Part shown: one piece after another, positions 42,748 to 52,279 of the stretch | Layout: every line of letters starts with the position of its first letter | Numbering within the stretch: the stretch's first letter is position 1 | DNA from: Paeniglutamicibacter sulfureus | Lineage (GTDB): Bacteria > Actinomycetota > Actinomycetes > Actinomycetales > Micrococcaceae | NCBI RefSeq assembly: GCF_039535115.1 | Contig: NZ_BAAAWO010000001.1 | Location: forward strand, 1-64,000 | Length of the DNA stretch: 64,000 nucleotides | Direction of reading: 5' to 3' | Translations under genes and position numbers: made by a program | The notes under the pieces: model-generated | Seen by the model: only the letters and a program-made list of their open reading frames with translations | The model's database searches: none | Told to the model about the DNA's origin: nothing

Positions 42748-45700
42748 ATGTTTAAGAAGATCTTGGTAGCCAATCGCGGCGAGATCGCAATTCGCGCCTT
42801 CCGCGCCGGCTACGAGCTGGGTGCGAAGACTGTCGCCGTTTACCCCTACGAGGATCGCAACTCGATCCACCGCCAGAAATCCGATGAGGCCTACCGGATT
42901 GGCGAAGAGGGCCACCCGGTCCGTGCCTACCTGGACGTTGAAGAGGTGATCCGCGTCGCCAAGGAAGCCGGCGCGGATGCCATTTACCCGGGCTACGGAT
43001 TCCTTTCCGAGAATCCCGACCTGTCGCGGGCTGCCGCCGAAGCAGGCATCAAGTTCATCGGCCCGGCCGCCGAGGTCCTCGAACTGGCAGGCAACAAGGT
43101 TGCAGCGCTGCGCGCGGCACGCGCTGCGGGTATTCCGGTACTTGAGTCCTCGGAACCCAGTGACGACCTTGAGTACCTGACCGCCGAGGCCGACAAGATC
43201 GGGTTCCCGATCTTCGTCAAGGCAGTGGCAGGTGGCGGCGGCCGCGGCATGCGCCGCGTCGACACCCGTGACCAGCTGGCCGAATCGCTCTCGGCTGCTA
43301 TGCGCGAGGCAGGGAGCGCCTTCGGCGACCCGACGGTGTTCCTGGAGCAGGCCGTGCTGCGCCCGCGCCACATCGAGGTCCAGATCCTGGCTGATGAGCA
43401 CGGCAACATCGTGCACCTCTTTGAGCGTGACTGCTCGCTGCAGCGCCGCCACCAGAAGGTCATCGAAATTGCCCCGGCACCGAACCTGGACGAGAACATC
43501 CGCCAGGCGCTGTACGCCGATGCGGTGAAGTTCGCCAAGGCACTGAACTACCAGAACGCCGGAACCGTTGAGTTCCTGGTCGACACCGTGGGCGAGCGCG
43601 CCGGGCAGCACGTGTTCATCGAGATGAACCCGCGCATCCAGGTCGAGCACACCGTCACCGAGGAAATCACCGACGTCGACCTGGTGCAGGCGCAGATGCG
43701 CATTGCCGCCGGCGAGACCCTCGAGGACCTGGGCATCCGCCAGGAGGACCTGCAAATCCGCGGCGTCGCCCTGCAATCGCGCATCACCACCGAGGACCCG
43801 GCCAACGGCTTCCGCCCGGATGTGGGAACCATCACGGTTTACCGCTCTGCCGGCGGCTCGGGCGTGCGCCTGGACGGCGGCACCATCTACACCGGCGCCG
43901 AGGTCTCCCCGCACTTCGACTCGATGCTGGTCAAGCTCACCTGCCGCGGCCGCGACTTCGCCACCGCGGTGGCCAGGGCCCGCCGTGCGCTGGCCGAGTT
44001 CCGCGTCCGCGGCGTGACCACCAACATCCCGTTCCTGATGAACGTGCTCGACGACCCGGCCTTCCTGGCCGGGGAAGCCGCCACGGACTTCATCGACAAG
44101 CACCCGGAACTCTTGGCCGGGAAGAAGTCCCAGGACCGCGGCACCAAGGCACTGGCGTTCCTGGCCGATGTCACCGTCAACCAGCCCAACGGCGCCCGCG
44201 TCGAGGGCATCGACCCGCGCAAGAAGCTTCCGGCATTCCCGGGGGACAAGTCCACCGAGCCGGAGCGCAGCCCGTTCGACGGTCCCTCGGACCAGGCACC
44301 GCCCGCAGGCTGGCGCCAGCGCCTGCTGGAACTTGGCCCGGAGGGCTTCGCCAAGGCGTTGCGCGACTCGACGGCGGTGGCCGTCACGGACACCACCTTC
44401 CGCGACGCCCACCAGTCGTTGCTGGCCACCCGCGTGCGCACCCGTGACCTGCTGGCCGCGGCACCCGCCTACGCGCACGTGATGCCACAGCTCTTCTCCA
44501 TGGAGGTCTGGGGGGGCGCGACCTACGATGTGTCGCTGCGCTTCCTGGGCGAGGACCCGTGGGAGCGCCTGGCGCTGCTGCGCGCCGAGCTGCCGAACAT
44601 CCCGCTGCAGATGCTGCTGCGCGGACGCAACACCGTGGGCTACACCCCGTACCCGACCGAGGTCACCGACGCCTTCGTGAAGGAAGCGGCGGCCACCGGC
44701 ATCGATATCTTCCGCATCTTCGATGCGCTGAACGACGTCTCGCAGATGGCCCCGGCCATCAAGGCGGTCCGGGAGACCGGCACCGCGGTGGCCGAGGTGG
44801 CCCTGTGCTACACCGGCAACCTGCTGGATCCGGCCGAAGACCTGTACACGCTGGATTACTACCTGAACCTGGCTCAGCAGATCGTGGACGCCGGGGCGCA
44901 CATCCTGGCGATCAAGGACATGGCCGGCCTGTTGCGCCCTGCCGCGGCGGCGAAGCTTGTCACCGCCCTGCGCGAGCGCTTCGACCTGCCGGTGCACCTG
45001 CACACCCACGACACCGCCGGAGGCCAGTCGGCCACGTTGCTGGCGGCCATCAACGCCGGGGTCGACGCGGTGGACGTCGCCGCTGCATCGATGTCGGGGA
45101 CCACCTCCCAGCCATCGGCCTCCGCGCTGATCGCGGCGCTGGAGAACACCGAGCGCGACACCGGCATCTCCCTGGAGGCCGCAGCGTCGCTGGAACCCTA
45201 CTGGGAATCGGTGCGCTCCATGTACTCCCCGTTCGAATCCGGGCTTGCCGCCCCGACCGGCCGCGTTTACCGCCACGAGATCCCCGGGGGCCAGCTCTCC
45301 AACCTGCGCCAGCAGGCCATCGCGCTGGGCCTGGGCGAGCGCTTCGAAGCCATCGAGGACATGTACACCGCGGCCAACGCCATCCTGGGCCGCCTGGTCA
45401 AGGTGACCCCGTCCTCCAAGGTGGTCGGCGACCTCGCCCTGCAGCTGGTGGGCATGGGCGTGGACCCGGCCGAGTTCGAGAAGGACCCGAAGTCCTTCGA
45501 CATCCCGGACTCGGTCATCCAGTTCCTCTCCGGGGAACTGGGCGATCCTCCGGGAGGCTGGCCGGAGCCGTTCCGTTCCAAGGCCCTGGAGGGCCGCGTC
45601 GTGCGCCCGCACGTCGAGGAGCTTTCGGCCGAGGACTCGGACGCGCTGAACGCAGATTCGGCCACCCGCCGCGCCACGCTGAACCGCCTGCTCTTTGCCG

Positions 45701-46197
45701 GCCCGACCCGCGACTTTGCCGCGAGCGTGGAGAACTACGGGGACCTGTCGGTCCTGCACACCCGCGACTACCTCTACGGCCTGGTCAAGGGCCGCGAGCA
45801 CGTGGTGTCCCTGGGCAAGGGCGTGCGCCTGTTGGTCATCCTGCAGTCGATTTCCGAGCCCGACGAGAAGGGCCTGCGCACCGTGACGGTGACGCTCAAC
45901 GGCCAGTCCCGCCAGCTGATGGTGCGCGACGAATCGGTGGAATCCACGGTGGTTGCCGCGGAGAAGGCCGATTCGGCGAACCCCGGGCATGTTGCGGCTC
46001 CGTTCGCCGGCGCCGTCACCGCCCAGGTGGCCGTGGGCGACCGCATCGAGGTCGGCGGCACCGTCGCCACCATCGAGGCCATGAAGATGGAGGCCGGGAT
46101 CACCTCCACGGTCGCCGGCACCGTGGCCCGCCTTGCGATCGCCGGCACCGCCCAGGTGCAGGGCGGGGACCTGCTGGTGGTCATCGACCCGGCATAG
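42748..46197 (+). CDS. pyc: Pyruvate carboxylase
   Basis: 1149 residues from ATG 42748 (AGGAG six bases upstream). The biotin carboxylase domain (about 1-460) starts FKKILVANRGEIAIRAFRA and has GGGGRGMRRV; the carboxyltransferase domain (about 540-820) has DTTFRDAHQSLLATRVRT and the metal-site HLHTHDTAGG; the biotin carrier at the C-terminus has EAMKMEA near 1111. Makes oxaloacetate from pyruvate and bicarbonate. The length is that of a complete single-chain enzyme. Confidence 0.97.
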   Translation: MFKKILVANRGEIAIRAFRAGYELGAKTVAVYPYEDRNSIHRQKSDEAYRIGEEGHPVRAYLDVEEVIRVAKEAGADAIYPGYGFLSENPDLSRAAAEAGIKFIGPAAEVLELAGNKVAALRAARAAGIPVLESSEPSDDLEYLTAEADKIGFPIFVKAVAGGGGRGMRRVDTRDQLAESLSAAMREAGSAFGDPTVFLEQAVLRPRHIEVQILADEHGNIVHLFERDCSLQRRHQKVIEIAPAPNLDENIRQALYADAVKFAKALNYQNAGTVEFLVDTVGERAGQHVFIEMNPRIQVEHTVTEEITDVDLVQAQMRIAAGETLEDLGIRQEDLQIRGVALQSRITTEDPANGFRPDVGTITVYRSAGGSGVRLDGGTIYTGAEVSPHFDSMLVKLTCRGRDFATAVARARRALAEFRVRGVTTNIPFLMNVLDDPAFLAGEAATDFIDKHPELLAGKKSQDRGTKALAFLADVTVNQPNGARVEGIDPRKKLPAFPGDKSTEPERSPFDGPSDQAPPAGWRQRLLELGPEGFAKALRDSTAVAVTDTTFRDAHQSLLATRVRTRDLLAAAPAYAHVMPQLFSMEVWGGATYDVSLRFLGEDPWERLALLRAELPNIPLQMLLRGRNTVGYTPYPTEVTDAFVKEAAATGIDIFRIFDALNDVSQMAPAIKAVRETGTAVAEVALCYTGNLLDPAEDLYTLDYYLNLAQQIVDAGAHILAIKDMAGLLRPAAAAKLVTALRERFDLPVHLHTHDTAGGQSATLLAAINAGVDAVDVAAASMSGTTSQPSASALIAALENTERDTGISLEAAASLEPYWESVRSMYSPFESGLAAPTGRVYRHEIPGGQLSNLRQQAIALGLGERFEAIEDMYTAANAILGRLVKVTPSSKVVGDLALQLVGMGVDPAEFEKDPKSFDIPDSVIQFLSGELGDPPGGWPEPFRSKALEGRVVRPHVEELSAEDSDALNADSATRRATLNRLLFAGPTRDFAASVENYGDLSVLHTRDYLYGLVKGREHVVSLGKGVRLLVILQSISEPDEKGLRTVTVTLNGQSRQLMVRDESVESTVVAAEKADSANPGHVAAPFAGAVTAQVAVGDRIEVGGTVATIEAMKMEAGITSTVAGTVARLAIAGTAQVQGGDLLVVIDPA

Positions 46198-46202
46198 CCA
46201 CA

Positions 46203-46234
46203 CGGTGCCGGCCATCCCTTGGGGGCCGGCACCG
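46203..46234 (+). terminator. Hairpin after pyc
   Basis: CGGTGCCGGCC and GGCCGGCACCG form an 11-bp perfect stem starting 6 bases after the pyc stop. There is no U-tract. Confidence 0.7.
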
Positions 46235-46256
46235 CAAACAAGCATGCAACGCGCGC

Positions 46257-46308
46257 GAGGATGGACCCGCCCGCCCCGATTCCGAGGGCCTGGGACGGGT
46301 CCATCCTC
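46257..46308 (+). other. Second hairpin between pyc and the MinD-like gene
   Basis: A perfect 13-bp stem, GAGGATGGACCCG with its complement, around a 26-base loop. It may be a second terminator or a leader structure of the following gene. Confidence 0.6.
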
Positions 46309-46404
46309 ACTTGCGTGTTAGGGTGCCAATTGCCAGTGGATGCACCAGCGGCAACGAACAGGCGGCGAACCAAACCCGGAACGCCGTTGGAAGGAGTGGG
46401 ATCC

Positions 46405-47349
46405 ATGGCCATCAAACGTGCAGGCTTTATTTCACGGATATTCGCGCGGCTGTCACGGTCGGCGCGAACGGAATCCGGATCCGCCGGCGACGTTGCGCCG
46501 GCCGAACCCGCCCCTGTCGACACCCCCGGACCGACACCCCCGGATACCACCGGGAGCCAGTCGCCGTCACCTGCCGGTGAACCCACAGCCACTCACGCAG
46601 AAGCCCGGCCCGCGGCCAAAACGGGGGATGGATCCGCACAGGAAGCCCCGGCGACCGAGGCACCGGCGACCGAAGCACCGGCAGTCGAAGCCCCGGCGCT
46701 CCCGACAGCGCAGTCCGACGAACCTGCCGATGCTGACATGACCCTCCCCGCATCCGGGGATCTTCCGGAGAACGACGCCGACACCCACGCAGACACGGTG
46801 CCGGAGCAAGGAACGCCGGAGCCATCCGCTTCCGCAGCATCCGAGGCCCCCGAACCCACAGCAGCCCCGGCACCGATTTCCCGCGACCACAAGGTCATTA
46901 CGGTGCTCTCGCTGGTCGAGCATGCCGGCGCCGCGACGCTGGCCGCAGCCCTCGAGCGCCGGACCGACGGCAAGGAATGGCGGTTCCGGACTGCAGGCCC
47001 CGGCCTGGCCCGCGCCGCTTTTGCCGGAATGCTGGGTGACACAGATGCGCTGGTGCTCGTCTGCCCGCCGGACCCGGGCATGACCGCGGAGCTGGGGGAG
47101 AAGCTGCGCTGGCTTGAGGCCAACGGCAGGCCGGACCTGCCGGCGCGCACGCTCTTCGCGATCAACATCGGAGCGGCGGAGAGTGGGGAGCTGCAGCTCC
47201 CGGCGGACCTTGACCGGCCGGTGATCCTGTTGCCCTTTGACCCGGCGCTGTCCCACCCCGCGACGGTGTCAAGGGCTCCGCGCCGGGCAGCACGTCAGGC
47301 AATCGACCAACTTGTCCACGAAATTTCCACCATCGTTCAGGAGCACTAG
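46405..47349 (+). CDS. MinD-like protein lacking Walker A lysine
   Basis: 314 residues from ATG 46405 (AAGGAG upstream). An amphipathic basic start (AIKRAGFISRIFARLSRSAR) is followed by a Pro/Ala/Glu-rich disordered region with EAPAT repeats to about 155, then a compact alpha/beta domain (VITVLSLVEHAGAATLAAAL, DALVLVCPPDPGMTAELGEK, TLFAINIGAAESGELQLP). The domain reads like a ParA/MinD fold in which GAATL replaces the GKTT loop, so ATP binding is doubtful. It lies between pyc and the mycothione reductase gene, 9 bases before the latter. The function is unknown. Confidence 0.75.
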   Translation: MAIKRAGFISRIFARLSRSARTESGSAGDVAPAEPAPVDTPGPTPPDTTGSQSPSPAGEPTATHAEARPAAKTGDGSAQEAPATEAPATEAPAVEAPALPTAQSDEPADADMTLPASGDLPENDADTHADTVPEQGTPEPSASAASEAPEPTAAPAPISRDHKVITVLSLVEHAGAATLAAALERRTDGKEWRFRTAGPGLARAAFAGMLGDTDALVLVCPPDPGMTAELGEKLRWLEANGRPDLPARTLFAINIGAAESGELQLPADLDRPVILLPFDPALSHPATVSRAPRRAARQAIDQLVHEISTIVQEH

Positions 47350-47358
47350 GCACCCACC

Positions 47359-48774
47359 ATGACACATTACGACCTGGCAATCATCGGATCCGGATCCGGC
47401 AACTCGTTGATCACCGAGCACTGGGACGGCAAGAAGGTGGCGATCATCGATGCCGGCACCTTCGGCGGCACCTGCCTGAACGTCGGCTGCATCCCCACCA
47501 AGATGTTCGTCTACCCGGCACAGCTGGCGGCTTCCGTCGCCGAGGCCAAGCGCCTGGGCGTGTCAATGACGTTCGAGGGGGCCGACTGGGCCGGCCTGCG
47601 GGACCGGATCTTCGGACGCATCGACTCCATTTCCGAATCCGGCAAGAATTACCGGGCCCACGAGCTGGAGAACGTCACGCTCTACTCCGAGCACGTTTCC
47701 TTCATCTCGCGCAACGAGTTGAACACGGCCGGCGGTCAGAGCATCACTGCGGACAACATCGTCATCGCCACCGGATCGCGCGCGGTCCTGCCCGAGGTCC
47801 CCGGCATCGACCTGCCCGGCGTGCACACCTCAGACACCGTCATGCGCCTGGACGAGCTGCCTCGGCGCATGGTGATCCTGGGCGGCGGCTACATTGCCAG
47901 CGAATTCGCAGCGGTCTTCTCCGCGTTGGGCAGCGAGGTCATCCAGGTGAATCGCTCCGGCGCCCTGATGCGCCAACAGGACGCCGACATTTCAGCTGCC
48001 TTCACCCAGGCCGCCACCAAGCGCTGGGGTGTGGAGCTCAATGCGGCGGTGCAGGGCATCGAGAAGCACGGGGACGGGCTGCTGGTCCGCCTCGAGCGTG
48101 ACGGGAAGCCGCTGGAGATGGCAGCCGACGTGGTGCTGGTGGCCACCGGCCGGACGCCGAACACCGACCGGCTCGGCGTGGCCGACCTCGGGTTCGACCT
48201 GCGGGATGACGGCTCACTGGTCGTTGACGAATACCAGCGCGTGCTGGCCTCCGGAGAGCCCGTGCAGGGCATCTTCGGACTGGGCGACGCGGCGAATATC
48301 GAGCAGCTCAAGCACGTGGCAAACCGCGAGGCGCGCGTGGTGGCCCACAACCTGGAGAACCCCGACGCCATGCGCCCCATGGACCGCCGGGCAGTGCCAG
48401 CGGCGGTGTTCAGCAACCCGCAGATCGCCTCCGTCGGTGCCACCGAGGCCCAGGCCCGGGCCGAGCACGGGGACGAGGCCGTGCTCTCGGTCATCCAGCC
48501 CTACGGCTCCACCGCCTACGGCTGGGCCATGGAGGACGAAGAGGGCATCGTAAAGCTGCTGGCCTGCAAGGACACCGGACTCCTGCTGGGAGCTCACATC
48601 ATGGGCCATGAGGCCTCGCTGCTGATCCAGCCGCTCATCCAGGCGATGGTCAGTGGCATGTCGGTCAACACCATGGCACGCGAGCCGTTCTGGATCCACC
48701 CGGCGCTGAGCGAGGTCGTGGAAAACGCCCTGCTGGGCCTCGGCGTGCCGGTCGGCGATTCCGACCCGTTGTAG
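47359..48774 (+). CDS. mtr: Mycothione reductase
   Basis: 471 residues; an FAD/NADPH disulfide reductase that keeps mycothiol reduced. FAD site IIGSGSGNSLI, redox disulfide C39/C44 in GGTCLNVGCIPTK, NADPH site ILGGGYIASEFA, and the C-terminal His-Glu pair in WIHPALSEVVENALL. The GSGSGN start and the absence of a glutathione-reductase signature favour mycothione. It follows the MinD-like gene by 9 bases. Confidence 0.93.
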   Translation: MTHYDLAIIGSGSGNSLITEHWDGKKVAIIDAGTFGGTCLNVGCIPTKMFVYPAQLAASVAEAKRLGVSMTFEGADWAGLRDRIFGRIDSISESGKNYRAHELENVTLYSEHVSFISRNELNTAGGQSITADNIVIATGSRAVLPEVPGIDLPGVHTSDTVMRLDELPRRMVILGGGYIASEFAAVFSALGSEVIQVNRSGALMRQQDADISAAFTQAATKRWGVELNAAVQGIEKHGDGLLVRLERDGKPLEMAADVVLVATGRTPNTDRLGVADLGFDLRDDGSLVVDEYQRVLASGEPVQGIFGLGDAANIEQLKHVANREARVVAHNLENPDAMRPMDRRAVPAAVFSNPQIASVGATEAQARAEHGDEAVLSVIQPYGSTAYGWAMEDEEGIVKLLACKDTGLLLGAHIMGHEASLLIQPLIQAMVSGMSVNTMAREPFWIHPALSEVVENALLGLGVPVGDSDPL

Positions 48775-48795
48775 GAGCAACCGGGCAAGGGCAAT

Positions 48796-48840
48796 AGACG
48801 CGCGGGGCGGGCACCGATTCGGTGCCCGCCCCGCGCGTCT
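48796..48840. terminator. Bidirectional terminator between mtr and the acyl-CoA ligase gene
   Basis: A perfect 21-bp stem (AGACGCGCGGGGCGGGCACC and its complement) with a 3-base loop between convergent genes. Confidence 0.9.
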
Positions 48841-48856
48841 TGATGCTGATCCGGCG

Positions 48857-50671
48857 TTAGGCGCGCGGCTTGGAGCCCGCGTAGATGTCCTCGAGCACCG
48901 CCTCGTAGTCCTTGAGCACCTGGGCGCGCTTGATCTTCAGCGACGGGGTCAGGTGCCCCGAGTCCTCGGTGAAGTCGGTGGGCACGATGCGGAACTCCTT
49001 GATGGCCTCGGCGCGCGAGACCGCGCCGTTGGCCTTCTCCACCAGCGCGGCAATCGCGTCGCGGACCTGCGGCAGCTCTGCGGCCTGGGCCACCGTCGTC
49101 TCGGCCGGAAGGTGGTGGCGCTGCAGCCAGCCCGGAAGCGCATCCGCGTCCAGGGTGATGAGCGCGGCGATGAACGGGCGGGCATCGCCGACCACGACGC
49201 ACTGGGAGACCAGGGCGTCGGCACGGATCTGGTCCTCCAGCAGTGCCGGGATCACGTTCTTGCCGCTGGCGGTGACGATGATTTCCTTCTTGCGTCCGGT
49301 GATGCGCAGGAAGCCGTCGGCGTCCAGCTCGCCGATGTCCCCGGTACGGAACCAGCCATCGGAGAAGGTCTCCGCCTCGAGGTCCGGGCGGTTGTAGTAG
49401 CCGCGCATCACGCAGAAGCCCTTGGCCAGGATCTCGCCGTCCTGGGCGATCCGCACGGCGTTGCCGGGCAGCGGGCGCCCCACGGTGCCGATCTTCAAGT
49501 TCTTGGGGGTGTTCACCGTGATCGGGGCGGTGGTCTCGGTCAGGCCGTAACCCTCAAGCACCGTGAGTCCGATGCCGTGGAAGAAGTGCCCCAGCCGTTC
49601 GCCCAGCGGGGCGCCGCCGGAGACCGCGTGCACGACCTTCCCGCCCATCGCGGCGCGGATCTTGCCGTACAGCAGCACGTCGAAGAGCTTGTGCTTGAGC
49701 TTGAGGCCCAGCGGGACCTTGCCCTCCTGCTCGGCGCGGGAGAAGGCGATGGCGGTGTCGGCGCCGGCGTGGAAGATCTTGCCCTTGCCGGCGTCCTCGG
49801 CCTTGAGCATCGAGGAGTTGTAGACCTTCTCGAACACGCGCGGCACCGCGAGGATGAAGTTGGGCTGGAAGGACTGCAGGTCCGGCAGCAGGTTCTTCAC
49901 GTCGGCGGTGTGGGCCACCTTGACCCCGCCGGCTACGGCGAGCACCGAGATGTAGCGGGCGAAGACGTGGGCCAGCGGCAGGAACATGATGGTTGCGGCG
50001 CCCGGGTAGACGACCTCGGGAAGCTCGGCGGCGGCGTTGTCGCTGAGCTCGACGAAGTTCGAGTGGGTCAGCTCGCAGCCCTTGGGCCGCCCGGTGGTGC
50101 CGGAGGTGTAGATGATGGTGGCCAGCGAGTCCAGCCCGGCGGCCGAGCGACGCTCCTCCAAGACCGCGTCGTCAACGTCCTTGCCGGCCTCGCGCAGGGC
50201 ATCGAGCCCGTTGCCGTCCATCTGCCACACATGTTCCAGCTTCTCCAGGCCTTCCTGGTGGGCGGCCTGGCGCACGACGGTCTCATGGCGCGGGGCCTCC
50301 ACGACGGCGGCAACGGCGTGGGAATCGCCCAGGATCCAGGCGACCTGGCTGGGGGAGGAGGTCTCGTAGACCGGAACCGTGACGCAGCCGGCGAACCAGA
50401 TGGCGAAGTCGACGAGCGTCCACTCGTAGCGGGTGCGGGCCATCAGGCCAATGCGTGCCCCCGGTGCGATGCCGGAGGCGATGAACCCCTTGGCCAGGGC
50501 GGAGGCCTCCGCCGCGAACTCCGAGGCCGGCATGTCGATCCAGGTCCCGTTCGGGCCCGGCTTGGACAGCAGTGCCGGGTCGGCGGCGGACCGGGCATGG
50601 CGCAGGAGCAGGTCGGTGATGTTGGTCTGCGGCGGGTTCTCCACCAGCGGAGGGACGGCTAATTCCTGCAT
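48857..50671 (-). CDS. Long-chain fatty acid--CoA ligase
   Basis: 604 residues from ATG 50671 (AAGGAG eight bases upstream; the longer frame to 50809 has no site). AMP-binding superfamily: IIYTSGTTGRPKG P-loop, LEGYGLTETTAP, WFRTGDIGELDADGFLRITG and RKKEIIVTASGKNV. The domain order and IKRAQVLKDY end match FadD15-type bacterial acyl-CoA synthetases. Feeds fatty acids into lipid synthesis or beta-oxidation. Confidence 0.93.
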   Translation of the reverse strand: MQELAVPPLVENPPQTNITDLLLRHARSAADPALLSKPGPNGTWIDMPASEFAAEASALAKGFIASGIAPGARIGLMARTRYEWTLVDFAIWFAGCVTVPVYETSSPSQVAWILGDSHAVAAVVEAPRHETVVRQAAHQEGLEKLEHVWQMDGNGLDALREAGKDVDDAVLEERRSAAGLDSLATIIYTSGTTGRPKGCELTHSNFVELSDNAAAELPEVVYPGAATIMFLPLAHVFARYISVLAVAGGVKVAHTADVKNLLPDLQSFQPNFILAVPRVFEKVYNSSMLKAEDAGKGKIFHAGADTAIAFSRAEQEGKVPLGLKLKHKLFDVLLYGKIRAAMGGKVVHAVSGGAPLGERLGHFFHGIGLTVLEGYGLTETTAPITVNTPKNLKIGTVGRPLPGNAVRIAQDGEILAKGFCVMRGYYNRPDLEAETFSDGWFRTGDIGELDADGFLRITGRKKEIIVTASGKNVIPALLEDQIRADALVSQCVVVGDARPFIAALITLDADALPGWLQRHHLPAETTVAQAAELPQVRDAIAALVEKANGAVSRAEAIKEFRIVPTDFTEDSGHLTPSLKIKRAQVLKDYEAVLEDIYAGSKPRA

Positions 50672-50821
50672 TTGGAGCTCCTTCGGTTCCGGGGCGGTGT
50701 TGGGCGTGCCCGCCAACCCCTCTTCCCCCATGTCACCCATCATAGTGGTTCGGGTCACACATTGTTTACTGACAGGTAACTTACGGGCATTTGCCGCGGT
50801 TCGCAACAAATTTCGGCGCGG

Positions 50822-51295
50822 CTACACGCGGGCACCGTCGTCGCCCTCCTGCCGGTGGCGCGGCAAGCGGGCGAAGAGGAACACCGCGGCGGCCACCGCC
50901 ACCACGACCAGCCCGATCCACAGCGGCATGGGTGCCCGTCGCCAGAAGATGGCCAACAGCAGCAGTGTGATCGGGGCACCCGCGGCGCAGGACCAGGCCA
51001 GGGTCAACAGCGGGTTTCCCGACCCCAGGGCCGGTGGATCCTCCGGGACAAAGGAGCCTTCGTCCTCGTCGGGCAGGTCGTGGTCGCGCGGACCGGACAG
51101 CGCCGGGTGCATGCTGAAGAGCCCCGGGTCCACACCGCGCGGGGCGACGGAGCCCGGCACCGGGGGCGCGGGGGAGTCGCCGGAAGCGGGTTCCGTGGGA
51201 TCGCCGGGCGTCGCCTCCAGCCGGCGGACCAGGTCTTCCCACACCGAATCGTCGGAATCGCCGGATTCGGCCGGCTCGTGCATGGGGTTGGTCAT
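50822..51295 (-). CDS. Small membrane protein of unknown function
   Basis: 157 residues. An acidic, Pro-rich cytoplasmic stretch of about 95 residues is followed by two adjacent membrane helices (LAWSCAAGAPITLLLLAIFW and IGLVVVAVAAAVFLFARL) and a short basic tail. The start overlaps the esterase stop by four bases (ATGA). A family was not recognised; it is probably coupled to the esterase gene. Confidence 0.8.
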   Translation of the reverse strand: MTNPMHEPAESGDSDDSVWEDLVRRLEATPGDPTEPASGDSPAPPVPGSVAPRGVDPGLFSMHPALSGPRDHDLPDEDEGSFVPEDPPALGSGNPLLTLAWSCAAGAPITLLLLAIFWRRAPMPLWIGLVVVAVAAAVFLFARLPRHRQEGDDGARV

Positions 51296-52059
51296 GGCTT
51301 GCTGTCTTCAACTTCCTGGAAGAACGCGATGGAACGGGCGAAGATCGACTCCGCCTCATAGTCAAGCGTGGCCACGTGGCGGCTGCGAGTCAACCGGTTC
51401 ACCTCAAGGTGGACACCGGCATCGAGCCGGGCGCACAACACGTCCAGGCTGGATTCGGGCACCACGTTGTCGGTGTTTGAGCGGAACACGAGGACCGGGG
51501 CCTTGACCTGCGGCAACCGACTGATGGTCTCCCTGAAGAGCTTGCGCAGCTCATGCACCCCCGCGACCGGGGTGCGGGCGTAGGCGTGCTCGTCTCCACC
51601 TGGCTTGGCGATGTCGTTGGCGATCCCCGCGACGGTCGGGGACAGATGGCGCAGCACCCCGGTGAAGGGCGCCAACGGGGAGGCCAGGGTCAGCCCGGGG
51701 TTCACCAGCGCGAGTCCTGCCACCGCATGGGTCGATGCCAGGTGCAGGGCCAGGGCGCCGCCCATGGAAAGCCCGGCGACGTAAACGCGCCGGTGCGTGG
51801 CGGCCAGCGTCGCAAATTCCTGTCGCACGGCATCGATGATCGCGGTGTGCTTCACGGCGGCCAGGTCCTGCCAACGCGTGCCGTGACCGGGCAGCAGCGG
51901 CAGGCTGACGGTGTATCCGGCATCCGCGAAGGCCCCGGCCCAGGGCAGCAGTCCCGCCGGGCCGGCCGTGAATCCGTGGAGCACCAGGACGGCCGCGCCG
52001 TTTGTCCCGGTGTGGTGGAACGGAGCGTTGGGGCCGGGGGCCGCTGGCGTCTCTGGCAT
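51292..52059 (-). CDS. Alpha/beta-hydrolase, carboxylesterase (Est30-like)
   Basis: 255 residues from ATG 52059 (AGGAG ten bases upstream); the longer frame to 52140 has no ribosome site. VLVLHGFTAGPAGLLPWA forms the oxyanion region, the nucleophile is S98 in VAGLSMGG, then FRSNTDNVVPESS (acid) and SRHVATLDYE (His). Likely hydrolyses short acyl esters or monoacylglycerols. Confidence 0.88.
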   Translation of the reverse strand: MPETPAAPGPNAPFHHTGTNGAAVLVLHGFTAGPAGLLPWAGAFADAGYTVSLPLLPGHGTRWQDLAAVKHTAIIDAVRQEFATLAATHRRVYVAGLSMGGALALHLASTHAVAGLALVNPGLTLASPLAPFTGVLRHLSPTVAGIANDIAKPGGDEHAYARTPVAGVHELRKLFRETISRLPQVKAPVLVFRSNTDNVVPESSLDVLCARLDAGVHLEVNRLTRSRHVATLDYEAESIFARSIAFFQEVEDSKP

Positions 52060-52279
52060 GGGGAGCGTGCTCCTGCGAGGATCGGAGGGGTCTGGGACAC
52101 CTGATTCGGACGTCACCGCGTCGTGCCAAGTGTGACCCATGGCGTAGTTTTGCCTACAGTTAGAGCCTAACCGAGAACCACGTGATCAACACCAGGTCTC
52201 CGGGCATGTCCCGGGGCTCCGCGCGCACGGTTTCTCGGTGGAGTCCCGCACCACTCTCGGCCCGGAAGGCGTTCCAAGC

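Noticed and set aside
42730..46245. A 1171-codon open frame antisense to pyc
   Set aside because: High-GC codon bias leaves the complementary frame open. The sense strand encodes a full pyruvate carboxylase with all domains and a Shine-Dalgarno.
48953..50662. A 569-codon frame opposite the acyl-CoA ligase gene
   Set aside because: Shadow of a clear AMP-binding enzyme on the minus strand; no ribosome site or recognisable motif.
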